Under the pieces are notes generated by a model. The model was not told the DNA's origin. It did no database searches and saw only the letters and a program-made list of their open reading frames with translations. A DNA stretch of 64,000 nt, from contig NZ_CP087714.1 of the NCBI RefSeq assembly GCF_039641995.1, positions 806,001-870,000 on the forward strand. Reading direction: 5' to 3'. Shown in pieces: positions 24,675 through 33,765 of the stretch. Source of the stretch: Geoglobus acetivorans. Its GTDB lineage: Archaea; Halobacteriota; Archaeoglobi; Archaeoglobales; Archaeoglobaceae. The position numbers and the translations under genes are program-made. Numbering within the stretch: the first letter of the stretch is position 1; each line of letters starts with the position of its first letter.

Positions 24675-26435
24675 ATGGGTATTTTTGATGAGCCAAAAAT
24701 TGCCATTCCAGGTATATTCTTGATCTACTTTATAGTGGTTGGAGCGCTGGCAGCAGCAGGAAATATTGGTGCAGCAAGTGCAGTTGCAGTGTTTGGATCA
24801 GTGCTTATCTACGTTACAGTCGCTCTGATAATGAGATCAGCAACCACAGAGGCGTTCTATGTTGCAGGGAGAGATGTCGGAGCCATACCGATAGGATCAT
24901 CGATAGCATCGAACTGGATGAGTGGTGCATCTTTTGTGTCGATGGCAGGTGCTATTGCCATTCTTGGTTATGATGGTTTGCCGTATATTATAGGATGGAC
25001 TCTCGGTTACGTTATTGCCGCTGTGCTTATTGGACCGTTCGTGAGAAGGTCAGGAACATACACCGTTCCAGAGTTCATTGAGACAAGAGCCGGTGGATGG
25101 CCTGTTGCGAGACTCATAGCCGTTCTCATGCTGTTCATCGTCTCGTTCACATACCTTGTCGCACAGCTTGTCGCAACTGGTGTCATCATCGGAAGATTCC
25201 TCGGTATCAGTGCTATTATAGGTGCGATGCTCGGTTCACTGTTCGTCATACTCTTCGCAGGAACAGGAGGATGGAGAAGTGTCGTCTGGGTTCAGGTTAC
25301 CCAGTACTGGGTTCTGATTGTGGCATACTGGATCGGATTCCTGCTCGCAGCAGCGAAGGCTGGAATCTTCAAGCCCTGGCCTCACATCGGCTATGGTGGC
25401 CTTCTCTCACAGCTTGAGGCGAGAGAGGTAGCGTTTGGACTTAAACCATTCACCGAACCATTCAAGGTTGGATTTGCTGGCGGAAGCGGGCTTGTAAACT
25501 GGATATTAGGTGCTCTGGCACTGATGCTTGGAACTGTCGGGCTTCCACATGTGCTGTCTCAGTTCTATCTGGTTAAGGACGTCAGGACGGCAAGGTACGG
25601 AGTTGGCTGGGGTCTGACATTCATCGCACTTCTCTACCTTACCGCCCCAGTTTACGCCATCCTTGCAAGATATGCCTTCTCAAACGTCTGGGGAATGCCA
25701 ATTGACCAGGCGCAGACTGTCGGCTGGATTGAGAAGTGGATGCCAACGGGACTTATTCACATAGTCGATAAAAACGCCAACGGTCTGCTTGATCCTGCAG
25801 AACTGGCATTCCACAAGGATATAGTTGTTATAGGAATGCCAGACATGTGGGGACTTGCCTGGTGGGTTGCTGTCGTCGTTGCTGTCGGTGGTCTTGCGGC
25901 TGCGCTGAGTACGGCCAACGGTCTCCTGATGGTCATGACAGTTGGTGCCACAAGAGACATCTACAAGAGATTCATCAACCCGAACGTTTCAGAAGAGAGA
26001 GAAGTGTGGATAGGCAGAGGAATGCTCCTGCTGCTGGCTCTGATTTCAGCAGGAGCAGGTGCAAGAGCCATACAGGATCCAACGTTCAGCAAATATGTTG
26101 CACTGCTCGTCGGATGGGCTTTCGTGTTTGCAGCCAGCTCTTTCACACCAGCGGTTATACTGGGTATCTTCTGGAAAGGACTTAACAGGACGGGAATGAT
26201 AGCAGGAATGTTCATCGGTATGGCCGTTGCACTGCCATACGTGCTCGGTCTTGGTCTGCTTGGATGGCAGCCAGTGGTTATCGCAGGTGCCAAGATCGGT
26301 ACGATCGCATGGGGTGTCGTTGGTTTCCTCGTGAACCTCGTGGTCTCAGTGGTCGTCAGTCTTGCAACTGGAGGTGAAAAGGCCAATACACCAGAAATCA
26401 TTGAGTTCGTTGACAGGATGAAAATACCAGAGTGA
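24675..26435 (+). CDS. Sodium:solute symporter, probable acetate permease (SSF family, ActP-like)
   Basis: This 586-residue protein has about 13 membrane helices and SSF motifs: FYVAGRDVGAIPIGSSIASN (residues ~56-75), TYTVPEFIETRAG, ALMLGTVGLPHVLSQFYLV and AALSTANGLLMVMT (~residues 414-427). It groups by eye with VC_2705/ActP-type carriers for acetate and short acids, driven by sodium or protons. An insertion near residue 365-380 reads DKNANGLLDPAEL, an EF-hand-like loop with alternating acidic residues, on a probable loop. Neighbouring DUF4212 and acs support acetate as substrate; no assay evidence is in the sequence. Confidence 0.92.
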   Translation: MGIFDEPKIAIPGIFLIYFIVVGALAAAGNIGAASAVAVFGSVLIYVTVALIMRSATTEAFYVAGRDVGAIPIGSSIASNWMSGASFVSMAGAIAILGYDGLPYIIGWTLGYVIAAVLIGPFVRRSGTYTVPEFIETRAGGWPVARLIAVLMLFIVSFTYLVAQLVATGVIIGRFLGISAIIGAMLGSLFVILFAGTGGWRSVVWVQVTQYWVLIVAYWIGFLLAAAKAGIFKPWPHIGYGGLLSQLEAREVAFGLKPFTEPFKVGFAGGSGLVNWILGALALMLGTVGLPHVLSQFYLVKDVRTARYGVGWGLTFIALLYLTAPVYAILARYAFSNVWGMPIDQAQTVGWIEKWMPTGLIHIVDKNANGLLDPAELAFHKDIVVIGMPDMWGLAWWVAVVVAVGGLAAALSTANGLLMVMTVGATRDIYKRFINPNVSEEREVWIGRGMLLLLALISAGAGARAIQDPTFSKYVALLVGWAFVFAASSFTPAVILGIFWKGLNRTGMIAGMFIGMAVALPYVLGLGLLGWQPVVIAGAKIGTIAWGVVGFLVNLVVSVVVSLATGGEKANTPEIIEFVDRMKIPE

Positions 26436-26478
26436 ACTCAAAAATATTTTTATTTTAATTTTTGTTCAGGTTTTTCAG

Positions 26479-27804
26479 ATGTCAAAATTCCGAAAGCTTT
26501 CTGATTTTATCAGGAGAGACCCGGTTGTTATTGACGCGGACAGGAGTATAAAAGATGCTGCAAAGCTGATGGACGATGAAAAAGTCTCCAGTGTTGTTGT
26601 TCTTAAGAACGGAAAACCTCTGGCTTTTTTTACTGAAAGTGACCTGAGACATGCAATTGGTGAAGACGTTAATCTCTCAGCAAAAGTGGTGGACCATGCA
26701 AAAACGAGGATTGTAACCGCACACCCCTCCTCGACAATTCTCGATGGACTGTCGAAAATGGTTACCAACGGTGTCAAGCATCTGGCAGTAATCGAGGAGG
26801 GTGGAGAGATCATAGGGGTGCTAACTCTCAGGGACCTTGCCTACGAGCTTGGCCCCAAGTACATAAAGTACACCGCAAAAATCCACGAAAGCAAGAGCAT
26901 AGATGACCTGGCTGCTGTCATGAACGATTTCAAGATGGAACTGCTGGAAGAGACGAATTACTATCTTGAGTATCCGGAGATCGTGAATCCTGCAGAGTTC
27001 TTCTCGGAAATCTCTCATGTTGTTGATACGATTATAATTAAAGCCTCGGCCATAATGAACATGCCCGCTGAGGGCTACGTTTATGCGATAACGGGAAGTG
27101 GTGGGAGAGGAGAACAGTTTTTACTCACGGATAGAGATACGTTCTCAATTTTTTCAGATGAGAGTGTTGTCGATCTGCTCAAAAACTTTGAATCATCACT
27201 TGACAGAACCGGTTTTCCCGGGTGTGATCACGGATATACATCAGACAAGTTCAATCTGCACCATTCTGAGATAGAAAAAACATGTTCCGAAGTCTCGAGG
27301 AACGTGGAAAGCAACATCGTAAAGATTTCCCTGTTTTCGGATGCAAGATGCCTTTTCGGAGAGAGCAAAATGCTTATAGAGCTTAAGGAATGCTTATCCG
27401 AGAAACTGTACAGAAACAGGCATGTGGTCATGTCCTCTCTCAGATACAAGCCGGCACTCACAATTTTTGGCGATGTTAAGGATGAATTTAACTACAAGGC
27501 AGGTGCAGTGGCTCCGATCGAGTATCCTGTCAGAGCACTTGCAATCACCAATGGAATCTTCGATGTCACAAACACATTTCAGAGGATCAGAGCGCTTGCG
27601 CTGGAAAAATTAATTCCATCGGACCTTGCAGATGATCTTGAACACGCCTACACAATCCTGATGAGGAGAAAGATATGGCTCCAGTCCCAGAATCTGAAGG
27701 TCTTGAAGACCTCACAGCTGAATCCAATGGAGAAACAGATGATTAAGGACGCCCTGAGAACGGTAAAGAAATTCCAGAATTACGTTGAGAGGAACTTTAT
27801 CTAA
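26479..27804 (+). CDS. CBS-pair protein with DUF294-type nucleotidyltransferase domain
   Basis: The 441-residue protein has two CBS motifs (residues ~15-125), then a GlnD-like nucleotidyltransferase: ITGSGGRGEQFLLTDRDTFS (~residues 207-226) keeps the GS-G-R-EQ...TDxD catalytic pattern. The C-terminal ~150 residues are the DUF294 substrate-binding region. CBS pairs usually sense adenine nucleotides, so this may transfer a nucleotide onto a protein according to energy state. Bacterial acetate clusters carry the same kind of gene beside the SSF symporter, which suggests control of uptake or acetyl-CoA synthetase. That role is inference. Confidence 0.85.
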   Translation: MSKFRKLSDFIRRDPVVIDADRSIKDAAKLMDDEKVSSVVVLKNGKPLAFFTESDLRHAIGEDVNLSAKVVDHAKTRIVTAHPSSTILDGLSKMVTNGVKHLAVIEEGGEIIGVLTLRDLAYELGPKYIKYTAKIHESKSIDDLAAVMNDFKMELLEETNYYLEYPEIVNPAEFFSEISHVVDTIIIKASAIMNMPAEGYVYAITGSGGRGEQFLLTDRDTFSIFSDESVVDLLKNFESSLDRTGFPGCDHGYTSDKFNLHHSEIEKTCSEVSRNVESNIVKISLFSDARCLFGESKMLIELKECLSEKLYRNRHVVMSSLRYKPALTIFGDVKDEFNYKAGAVAPIEYPVRALAITNGIFDVTNTFQRIRALALEKLIPSDLADDLEHAYTILMRRKIWLQSQNLKVLKTSQLNPMEKQMIKDALRTVKKFQNYVERNFI

Positions 27805-27874
27805 CACGTTCCACAGGAAATTTCACCTGACAACTATAACCCGAAAAACTGCCGGGCAAAACAGTTTCTGGCGG

Positions 27875-28474
27875 TTATATCAGCATCCTTCTGCCTATTC
27901 TGACGAGATCAACGACGTTCAGGCCATAATCAATGAGCTGTGAAAGCTGATGCAGAAAAACGAGAGCGGTGAGGTAGGCATCTCCAATGGCAGAATGCCT
28001 GTGTTCGCTGTCTATCCTGTAGATCTTAATTAAACTTTCAAAGTCAAGTCTGAACGTGACACCCGACCCTCTTTTTCTAAGAAGCCATGCTTCAATTTCC
28101 GCTACATCCACGTATCTCTCCACCTTTACTTTCCTTTTCATCTTTTTCTTGAATGCATTCTTTAGGAATTCAACATCTATCTGGACAGCGTATCCGACCA
28201 GGATGTTGTCCTTCAAGACTTTCTCGATCTCATCTGCAATATCCTCGAACCTCGGTGCTTCTCTGAGATCGTTCTCTGTTATTCCGTGATACTTGACTGA
28301 ATCCACCCTGAACTTCTCTGGCCTGACGAATGTGCAGTATACCTTGTCCATATCTATTTTCAGATTTCTGATGGGAATTACTGCGATGGACAGTATCTCG
28401 TCCTTCTTCGTATTCAATCCGGTGGTTTCCAGATCGATTATACAGTAATTCTGTTCATACAAATCGCTTGCCAT
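27875..28474 (-). CDS. DnaQ-like 3'-5' exonuclease (DEDDh)
   Basis: The 199-residue protein shows the DEDDh exonuclease motifs: YCIIDLETTGLN (Exo I, DxE), YAVQIDVEFLKNAF (Exo II region) and EHRHSAIGDAYLTALVF (Exo III, HxxxxD; about residue 163). The start at 28474 gives MASDLYEQ and overlaps the upstream gene by 20 bp; the longer frame to 28537 lies inside that gene. It is an unusual companion for an acetate module, yet bacterial acs/actP clusters also carry a DnaQ-type exonuclease. Substrate unknown. Confidence 0.85.
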   Translation of the reverse strand: MASDLYEQNYCIIDLETTGLNTKKDEILSIAVIPIRNLKIDMDKVYCTFVRPEKFRVDSVKYHGITENDLREAPRFEDIADEIEKVLKDNILVGYAVQIDVEFLKNAFKKKMKRKVKVERYVDVAEIEAWLLRKRGSGVTFRLDFESLIKIYRIDSEHRHSAIGDAYLTALVFLHQLSQLIDYGLNVVDLVRIGRRMLI

Positions 28475-30074
28475 CCTCAACAACCCGCAGAACTTCGTCG
28501 ATATACTTCCTGAGGTATATGATGGACTCCTTAACAATCAGGTTCTCAATTCTCTCTGTCTTATCGAACATCTTTTGTTTCAGTTTGATGAATTTCATCG
28601 CCATGTATGCCTCAGAAGCGCTTTCGGAGAGTTTACTGTCAGGGATTTTTGCCTCTCTCAACCTGTCTGCCGTGGATTTTGACAGAAGGTCCCCCCTGAG
28701 AATTGACACGTATCTTGCGAATTTCTCCACCACCTCACAGCAGTTCTCGTAATTTAACTTTCTCGGGGATACTTCCAGCAGAAAGTCCCTAATCTCCTCC
28801 CTTCTGCTGTCCATTTTTTTCTCGATTTCCTCTCTGAATCTGATGTATGTCTTCCCCTCTCCGTAAATGTATCTGGAGTCCACAAGTCTCGATAGTCCCT
28901 CCACATCATCCTGAAATGAATGCAGGTCCGAAACTGATACAAAGTCCTCGAGCATTTCAGATATTTCAGTATTCCGCCCGTTAAACGAAATCAGTTCATA
29001 ACTGACCGGAAACTCGACTTCCCTTCTTCCAAAACTGCCTATTACTGCGAACGTCGACCTCTCCCCAGAAAGCCTGCTGGTGAGTATTTTCTCCACTACG
29101 CTATCTGTCACAGGAACGATAATGGATGAAATTCTGTCATAGCTGAAACCGAGATTTATGAATCTTCTGATAGTGGTTTCAACTTCGTTCAGTATTGTTT
29201 CAATATCTCCCGGTTTTTCAAGTTCTTTAATTCTTCTCGGGAGATTCAACAGGGACATCTGTGGCTCAAAGTGTTTGAGAAGATTCTTCACGGTGATAAC
29301 TCCGACAATTTTACCGTTTTCAGCAACTGCCAGATGGTTAATCCCATACTCCACGAACTTTCTGTATGCATCGAAGAGTGAAGAGGTAACATCGACTGCC
29401 TGAACGGGGCTTGTCATGACCTCTCCTGCCTGCCTCGACAGGTTTTCCATCTTCCCGGCAACAAGTCTGACCACATCTGAGTGGGTTATTATCCCGACAG
29501 GGTTTTTCGAGTTGTTAAGCACGATCACACTCCCGACGTTGTGCCTGTCCATAAGCTGAACAACATCAATCAGTGTATCGCTTTCCATACATGTGACAGG
29601 TTGTTTGGAGATCACCTCAGATATTCTTAACGAGAAAAGTTTTACAACCCCATTTTCCTCAGAATGGACGAGCTCTCCGAACCTCTTTGATATGAGGTTA
29701 TTCACAAAGTCCGAAAAATCCTGACTGTTCGGGAGCACCTTTGAAATATCACCGGCCTTAAATTCAAAACAGATTGTGTCTGAAATCGCTCTGCCCTCAA
29801 ATTCAGTTTTTTCTCTTTTCAGAGCAGATGTCCAGCCGACAAATTCACCCTCACCAATCGTTTCGACAAGCTCACTTTCGTGAAATAATCCGATTTCTCC
29901 ACTTCTCACGAGGTAGATTTTGTCCAGAACCTTTCCCCGTTTGAAAACAGTCTTGCCGGACTTGTAAAGGGAAACACTCATTTTTCCCACAAGGTAGGCT
30001 ATGTCCTCCTGATTCAGATAGTAAAAGGGTTTTATTTTCGATAGATATTCTGCCGGAGGGAGAATCTGGTTCAT
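28455..30074 (-). CDS. cNMP-binding + CBS pair + degenerate DUF294 nucleotidyltransferase protein
   Basis: The 539-residue protein starts with a cyclic-nucleotide-binding-type domain (residues ~15-125, VRSGEIGLFHESELVETIGEGEFVGW split here as RSGEIGLF and GEGEFVGW), then a CBS pair (~residues 150-275) and a DUF294-like domain. Where the intact paralogue at 26479 has GSGGRGEQ...TDRD, this one has GSFGRREVEF...VSYE: the first catalytic Asp is lost. It is probably a non-catalytic regulator that senses nucleotides. It overlaps the exonuclease gene by 20 bp and lies 21 bp from acs on the same strand, so the three are one leftward operon. Confidence 0.85.
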   Translation of the reverse strand: MNQILPPAEYLSKIKPFYYLNQEDIAYLVGKMSVSLYKSGKTVFKRGKVLDKIYLVRSGEIGLFHESELVETIGEGEFVGWTSALKREKTEFEGRAISDTICFEFKAGDISKVLPNSQDFSDFVNNLISKRFGELVHSEENGVVKLFSLRISEVISKQPVTCMESDTLIDVVQLMDRHNVGSVIVLNNSKNPVGIITHSDVVRLVAGKMENLSRQAGEVMTSPVQAVDVTSSLFDAYRKFVEYGINHLAVAENGKIVGVITVKNLLKHFEPQMSLLNLPRRIKELEKPGDIETILNEVETTIRRFINLGFSYDRISSIIVPVTDSVVEKILTSRLSGERSTFAVIGSFGRREVEFPVSYELISFNGRNTEISEMLEDFVSVSDLHSFQDDVEGLSRLVDSRYIYGEGKTYIRFREEIEKKMDSRREEIRDFLLEVSPRKLNYENCCEVVEKFARYVSILRGDLLSKSTADRLREAKIPDSKLSESASEAYMAMKFIKLKQKMFDKTERIENLIVKESIIYLRKYIDEVLRVVEDGKRFV

Positions 30075-30095
30075 ATAAGAAAAAATAAAGATTAT

Positions 30096-32132
30096 TTAGC
30101 TTTCCAGAGCCTTCTTCACGATTTCGTAGGCCTTCTTCGCCTCTTCAACTGCCACATCACTCTCGAGGGTTGTAATGTCTCCGAGGTCCTTACCCTCAGC
30201 CACGGCTCTGAGCAGTCTTCTCATGATCTTTCCGCTTCTTGTCTTTGGAAGTGTATCGACGAACGTTATGAGCGCATCCGAGGCAACAACAGGACCCATG
30301 GTGGATCTGAGGTGCTTCTTCAGCTCTGAAACCATCTCATCGCTTGGTTCGTAGCCCTTCTTCAGGACGACATATATGAGTGGGACTTCTCCTTTTATCT
30401 CATCGCTCTTGCCAACACACGCAGCCTCAGCAACAGCCGAGTGGCTCACTAACGCAGACTCGACCTCAGCAGTTCCGATTCTGTGACCTGCCACCTTCAG
30501 GATGTCATCCGCTCTGCCAAGCACCCAGACGTACCCATCTGGATCGAGCATTGCAAAGTCTCCAGTGTAGTAATACCATCCCTTGCTCTTGTATTTGCCA
30601 AAGTAGACGTCTATGTACCTCTCCGGGTCCTTGAACAGTGTCATCAGCATTCCCGGCCATGGGTTTGTTATGACATAGTAACCCCTCTTGCCCGGCTCGA
30701 CCGGATTACCATCGTCATCGAAAACGGCAACGTTAATACCGGGAATCGGAAATCCGTTTGTACCTGGTTTCAATGGGGTAATCTTCCCAAGTCCGGGGAA
30801 GTGGCCGGTAATAATTCCTCCCGTCTCGGTCATCCACCAGGTGCTCGTAACGACGGCATCGTTATGTCCGAAAACCTTGTAGTACCAGTTCCAGGCCTCT
30901 GGATTGATTGGTTCACCGACACTGTTGACGATTCTCAGCGTGGAGAGGTCGTACTTCGTGAATGTCTCCTCCGGTTCTCTCATCAGCATCCTGATCGCTG
31001 TTGGGGCGGTGTAGAATATCGTGACTCCATATCTCTCGATCATGGCTGCCCATCTGCCGATGTCGGGATAGTTCGGAGCGCCCTCATACATTATGCTCGT
31101 TGCCCCTGTCATGAGCGGGCCGTAGACGATGTAGCTGTGGCCGGTTATCCAGCCGATGTCCGCAGTACACCAGTAGATATCGTCATCCTGTATGTCCCAT
31201 ATCATTTTCATTGTGGCATAGAGGTGGACCGCATAGCCACCAACAGAGTGCTGGGCACCCTTTGGTCTGCCCGTTGTACCTGAGGTGTAGAGTATGAAGC
31301 TGAAATCCTCGGATCCGAGAGGTACACACTCGACCTCTACGTTGCCGGAAATGTCCTCAAGCAGCTCATCATGCCAGACGTCTCTGTCCTCATACCAGCT
31401 GATTTCGTTTCCTGCTCTCTTCACCACAATGACCTTTTCGACCTTGTGTCCCTCTCTCTCGCAGATTTTCACGGCCTCATCCACGATTGGCTTCAGAGGT
31501 ACCACTTTGCCCCTTCTGTAAACACCATCAGATGTTACGACAATTCTTGCTCCGGCATCCATTATTCTTATTGCGAGAGCTTCAGCGCTGAATCCACTGA
31601 AAACAATACTGTGCTTCGCACCAAGCCTCTGGACGGCGAGCATGTAGAACGGAAGTTCGGGGATCATTGGCATGTAGAATGTGAGAATCTCATCCTTCTT
31701 CACCCCGAGCTTCTCTTTCAGCATGTATGCAATTCTGTTTGACTCCCTGTAGAGATCATAGTACGTTATTTTTCTGACTTCAAGAGGTTCACCTTTCTCG
31801 TCAACCGGTTCACCTTCCCAGATAATCGCGACCTTGTTCTTTCTACCCTGCTCAATCTGCCAGTCTGCACATAAATACGCCAGATTGGTCTCTCCCCCGA
31901 TAAACCATCTGTAGAATGGTGGATTGCTGTCATCGAGGACCTTGTCCCATTTCTTGAACCAGAATATCTCATTTGCCCACTTCTCCCACCACTTCTCGAG
32001 AGATTCCCTGTCTTTCAGTATATCCTCCCTGAACTTTCGGAAGTCCTCGATTTCCCAGACTCTATCTTTCCAGCTTGGTGGAACTATGTAGTTCTCAAAT
32101 TCTTTTTTTAAATTCTCAATCGGGTCTGTCAT
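30096..32132 (-). CDS. acs: Acetate-CoA ligase (AMP-forming acetyl-CoA synthetase)
   Basis: The 678-residue enzyme converts acetate, ATP and CoA to acetyl-CoA. Signatures: YTSGTTGRPKG (A3, residues ~281-291), WWMTETGGIITGHFPG (A5), YYTGDFAMLDPDGYVWV and GRADDILKVAGHRIGTAE (A7-A8), and KTRSGKIMRRLLRA with the acetylatable Lys (A10, ~residues 640-655). Length matches the Acs family. The start at 32132 is preceded by a BRE/TATA promoter. The operon continues into two regulatory-type genes, and the symporter is close by, so acetate uptake and activation are encoded together. Confidence 0.96.
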   Translation of the reverse strand: MTDPIENLKKEFENYIVPPSWKDRVWEIEDFRKFREDILKDRESLEKWWEKWANEIFWFKKWDKVLDDSNPPFYRWFIGGETNLAYLCADWQIEQGRKNKVAIIWEGEPVDEKGEPLEVRKITYYDLYRESNRIAYMLKEKLGVKKDEILTFYMPMIPELPFYMLAVQRLGAKHSIVFSGFSAEALAIRIMDAGARIVVTSDGVYRRGKVVPLKPIVDEAVKICEREGHKVEKVIVVKRAGNEISWYEDRDVWHDELLEDISGNVEVECVPLGSEDFSFILYTSGTTGRPKGAQHSVGGYAVHLYATMKMIWDIQDDDIYWCTADIGWITGHSYIVYGPLMTGATSIMYEGAPNYPDIGRWAAMIERYGVTIFYTAPTAIRMLMREPEETFTKYDLSTLRIVNSVGEPINPEAWNWYYKVFGHNDAVVTSTWWMTETGGIITGHFPGLGKITPLKPGTNGFPIPGINVAVFDDDGNPVEPGKRGYYVITNPWPGMLMTLFKDPERYIDVYFGKYKSKGWYYYTGDFAMLDPDGYVWVLGRADDILKVAGHRIGTAEVESALVSHSAVAEAACVGKSDEIKGEVPLIYVVLKKGYEPSDEMVSELKKHLRSTMGPVVASDALITFVDTLPKTRSGKIMRRLLRAVAEGKDLGDITTLESDVAVEEAKKAYEIVKKALES

Positions 32133-32157
32133 ACAGGTTATGGGTGTAAAATTATGA

Positions 32158-32172
32158 TATTAAAACGTTTCG
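32158..32172 (-). promoter_or_regulatory. BRE/TATA promoter of acs
   Basis: Read on the minus strand, CGAAACG is followed directly by TTTTAATAT, ~26-40 bases before the acs ATG at 32132. The arrangement matches the promoter of the DUF4212-symporter operon. Confidence 0.55.
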
Positions 32173-32347
32173 AATTATTGATAATGAGAAAAACGTAAAA
32201 CTCTTATATCAGGGCCATTATACCGGGTTATTCCTTATTAATTCTGCAGAACTCCCGAATTACTGGCAGAGAATTCACGAAGCCTGATACAATTGCTTCC
32301 TTCTCGTATGTCTTCTACGGGTAGTTATTCAGTCTAATGAGCCGGAG

Positions 32348-32749
32348 TTACCTTTTGAGAATGGAATAGACTTCAGATAACTCTTTCATCAGGTGGATCA
32401 GCTCTTTCAGCTCATGGAAATTGTCAGTTTGCATGGCTTTATCGAGCAGCCTGCTGAAGAGCCTGTCGATTTTTTCTGTGATTGTGTTTATGTTCCCATC
32501 GTGATCGGCTCTGACAGTTTTCCGGTGGACATTCTCCCGGCGGGTATCCCTTTTTTCTTCAGTTTTTATTTTCAGGGTTTTTCCATTCTCGCTTTCAATA
32601 ATTTCAAACTCTTTTTTACACGATGGACAGAAAACGGTCTCGTCTTTCTGAAAGAGGGGAAGCATGCAGTCTGGACAGTGAAGGCTGAGCATTTTTGCTC
32701 CTTTCATCAAAAGTTCAGCAGCTTCCGAAATTTTTTTATCTTGAGTCAT
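32348..32749 (-). CDS. Sjogren's syndrome/scleroderma autoantigen p27-like zinc protein
   Basis: The 133-residue protein matches the archaeal branch of the autoantigen-p27 (SSSCA1) family: an N-terminal helix KKISEAAELLMKGAKMLSLH and a zinc ribbon CPDC-x12-FCPSC (residues ~27-45), then a charged, probably coiled C-terminal half. Function in archaea is unknown. The start at 32749 (MTQDKK) is chosen because the family begins at that helix; the longer frame to 32770 runs into the divergent promoter. Confidence 0.82.
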   Translation of the reverse strand: MTQDKKISEAAELLMKGAKMLSLHCPDCMLPLFQKDETVFCPSCKKEFEIIESENGKTLKIKTEEKRDTRRENVHRKTVRADHDGNINTITEKIDRLFSRLLDKAMQTDNFHELKELIHLMKELSEVYSILKR

Positions 32750-32769
32750 TGGAGAGAGTAAAGACGCCA

Positions 32770-32780
32770 AGATATTTAAT
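32770..32780 (+). promoter_or_regulatory. TATA box of the UPF0147 gene
   Basis: AGATATTTAATT lies ~25 bases before the TTG at 32800, followed by GGGGGTGGT, which could act as ribosome-binding site. Confidence 0.45.
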
Positions 32781-32799
32781 TTTGTTTGGGGGTGGTAGC

Positions 32800-33051
32800 T
32801 TGAGTGATGCTATGAACGAAGTGCTTGAAACTCTGGACAGAATTATCCACGACGATAGTGTTCCGAGAAATGTTAGGAAAACCGCTGGTGAGATTAAAGA
32901 AGACCTGCTGGCCGGTGGAGACATCTCGCTTAAGGCCGCCAGTGCAATTTCGATCCTTGAGGATCTCTCGGCCGATCCGAATCTTCCGATGCATGTGAGG
33001 ACAATGATCTGGAACCTGGTCAGCAATCTTGAGAGACTTACGGTTCAGTAA
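32800..33051 (+). CDS. UPF0147 family protein
   Basis: The ~83-residue helical protein matches UPF0147 (archaeal, unknown function): LDRIIHDDSVPRNVRKTAGE, AASAISILEDLSADPNLP and VRTMIWNLVSNLE. A TTG at 32800 is preceded by GGGGGTGGT and fits the family's N-terminus; an ATG at 32812 would remove four residues. The longer frame from 32695 crosses the divergent promoter and is rejected. Confidence 0.85.
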   Translation: MSDAMNEVLETLDRIIHDDSVPRNVRKTAGEIKEDLLAGGDISLKAASAISILEDLSADPNLPMHVRTMIWNLVSNLERLTVQ

Positions 33052-33183
33052 TTCTACCTCAAATTTTCTCCAAAAATTGTTGCGCATATTGGTTTGCGAT
33101 TTCTCCGGAAATTCATATAATTTCTGCATGGGATAGGTGGTGCTCTGACTCGAGGGCCATTGTCACTGGCACTTTATAGAAAA

Positions 33184-33192
33184 TCTATATAA
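33184..33192 (+). promoter_or_regulatory. TATA box that decides the start of the membrane protein gene
   Basis: TCTATATAA is centred at 33188, which predicts transcription from about 33213. That places the GTG at 33214 at the mRNA 5' end and leaves the TTG at 33199 outside the transcript. Confidence 0.5.
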
Positions 33193-33213
33193 TTTGGTTT
33201 GCAAAATTGGAAT

Positions 33214-33750
33214 GTGGAAAGGCAGTTTGTGAGAGGGTTTATTGACGGGGCGCTTTCCGTGCTTGGTGTTGTCATAGGAGCATCAGGAGGGCAGCTTGAT
33301 GTCATCATTTCTGCAGGGATAGGTGGCGGAGTCGCCAACGGCATTTCGAACGTGTTCGGTGCCTTTACAGCTGAGCGGGTGGAGGAAGAACGTGAATTTC
33401 GCGAGCTTGAAAAATCCATGCTCGTTGAGCTGAGGGAGACCGAACTTTACAGAAAGGTTAGAAAAAGGGTGATGCTCAGAGGCATCGTGGATGGCATATC
33501 AACAATTCTGGGAAGCATTGTGCCAGTACTTCCATTCATACTTGCGTACTTTCTGGATTTCTCAGTTAAGCTTGCCCTGATCGCATCTGTAACGCTGACA
33601 GCACTATCGCTTGGCATTCTTGGATTGTACTTTGGAAGCGTTTCAAAGCAAAATCTCGCAATCTCTTCGGCAAAAATGGTTCTTATGGGCCTTGTAATTG
33701 CCATTGTCTCAATAGTGATCGAGAGAGGAATTCACACTGTGGTTAAATAG
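33214..33750 (+). CDS. TIGR00267/VIT1-CCC1-like integral membrane protein
   Basis: The 178-residue protein has four to five membrane helices. The start FVRGFIDGALSVLGVVIGAS with GGVANGISNVFGAFTAERVEEE (residues ~30-50) is typical of the VIT1/CCC1-like TIGR00267 family, in which relatives carry Fe2+ or Mn2+ out of the cytoplasm. The repeat of the motif at RGIVDGISTILGSIVPVLPF (~residues 90-109) shows the internal duplication. Metal transport is family inference. The GTG start follows from TATA position (leaderless). Confidence 0.8.
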   Translation: MERQFVRGFIDGALSVLGVVIGASGGQLDVIISAGIGGGVANGISNVFGAFTAERVEEEREFRELEKSMLVELRETELYRKVRKRVMLRGIVDGISTILGSIVPVLPFILAYFLDFSVKLALIASVTLTALSLGILGLYFGSVSKQNLAISSAKMVLMGLVIAIVSIVIERGIHTVVK

Positions 33751-33765
33751 TGACAGGAAAAATAT

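Noticed and set aside
27806-27826. Another copy of the dispersed repeat (TTCCACAGGAAAT)
   Set aside because: Only the first 13 bases match; the G-rich half is missing.
30483-31283. 266-codon plus-strand ORF
   Set aside because: It is the antisense shadow of acs.
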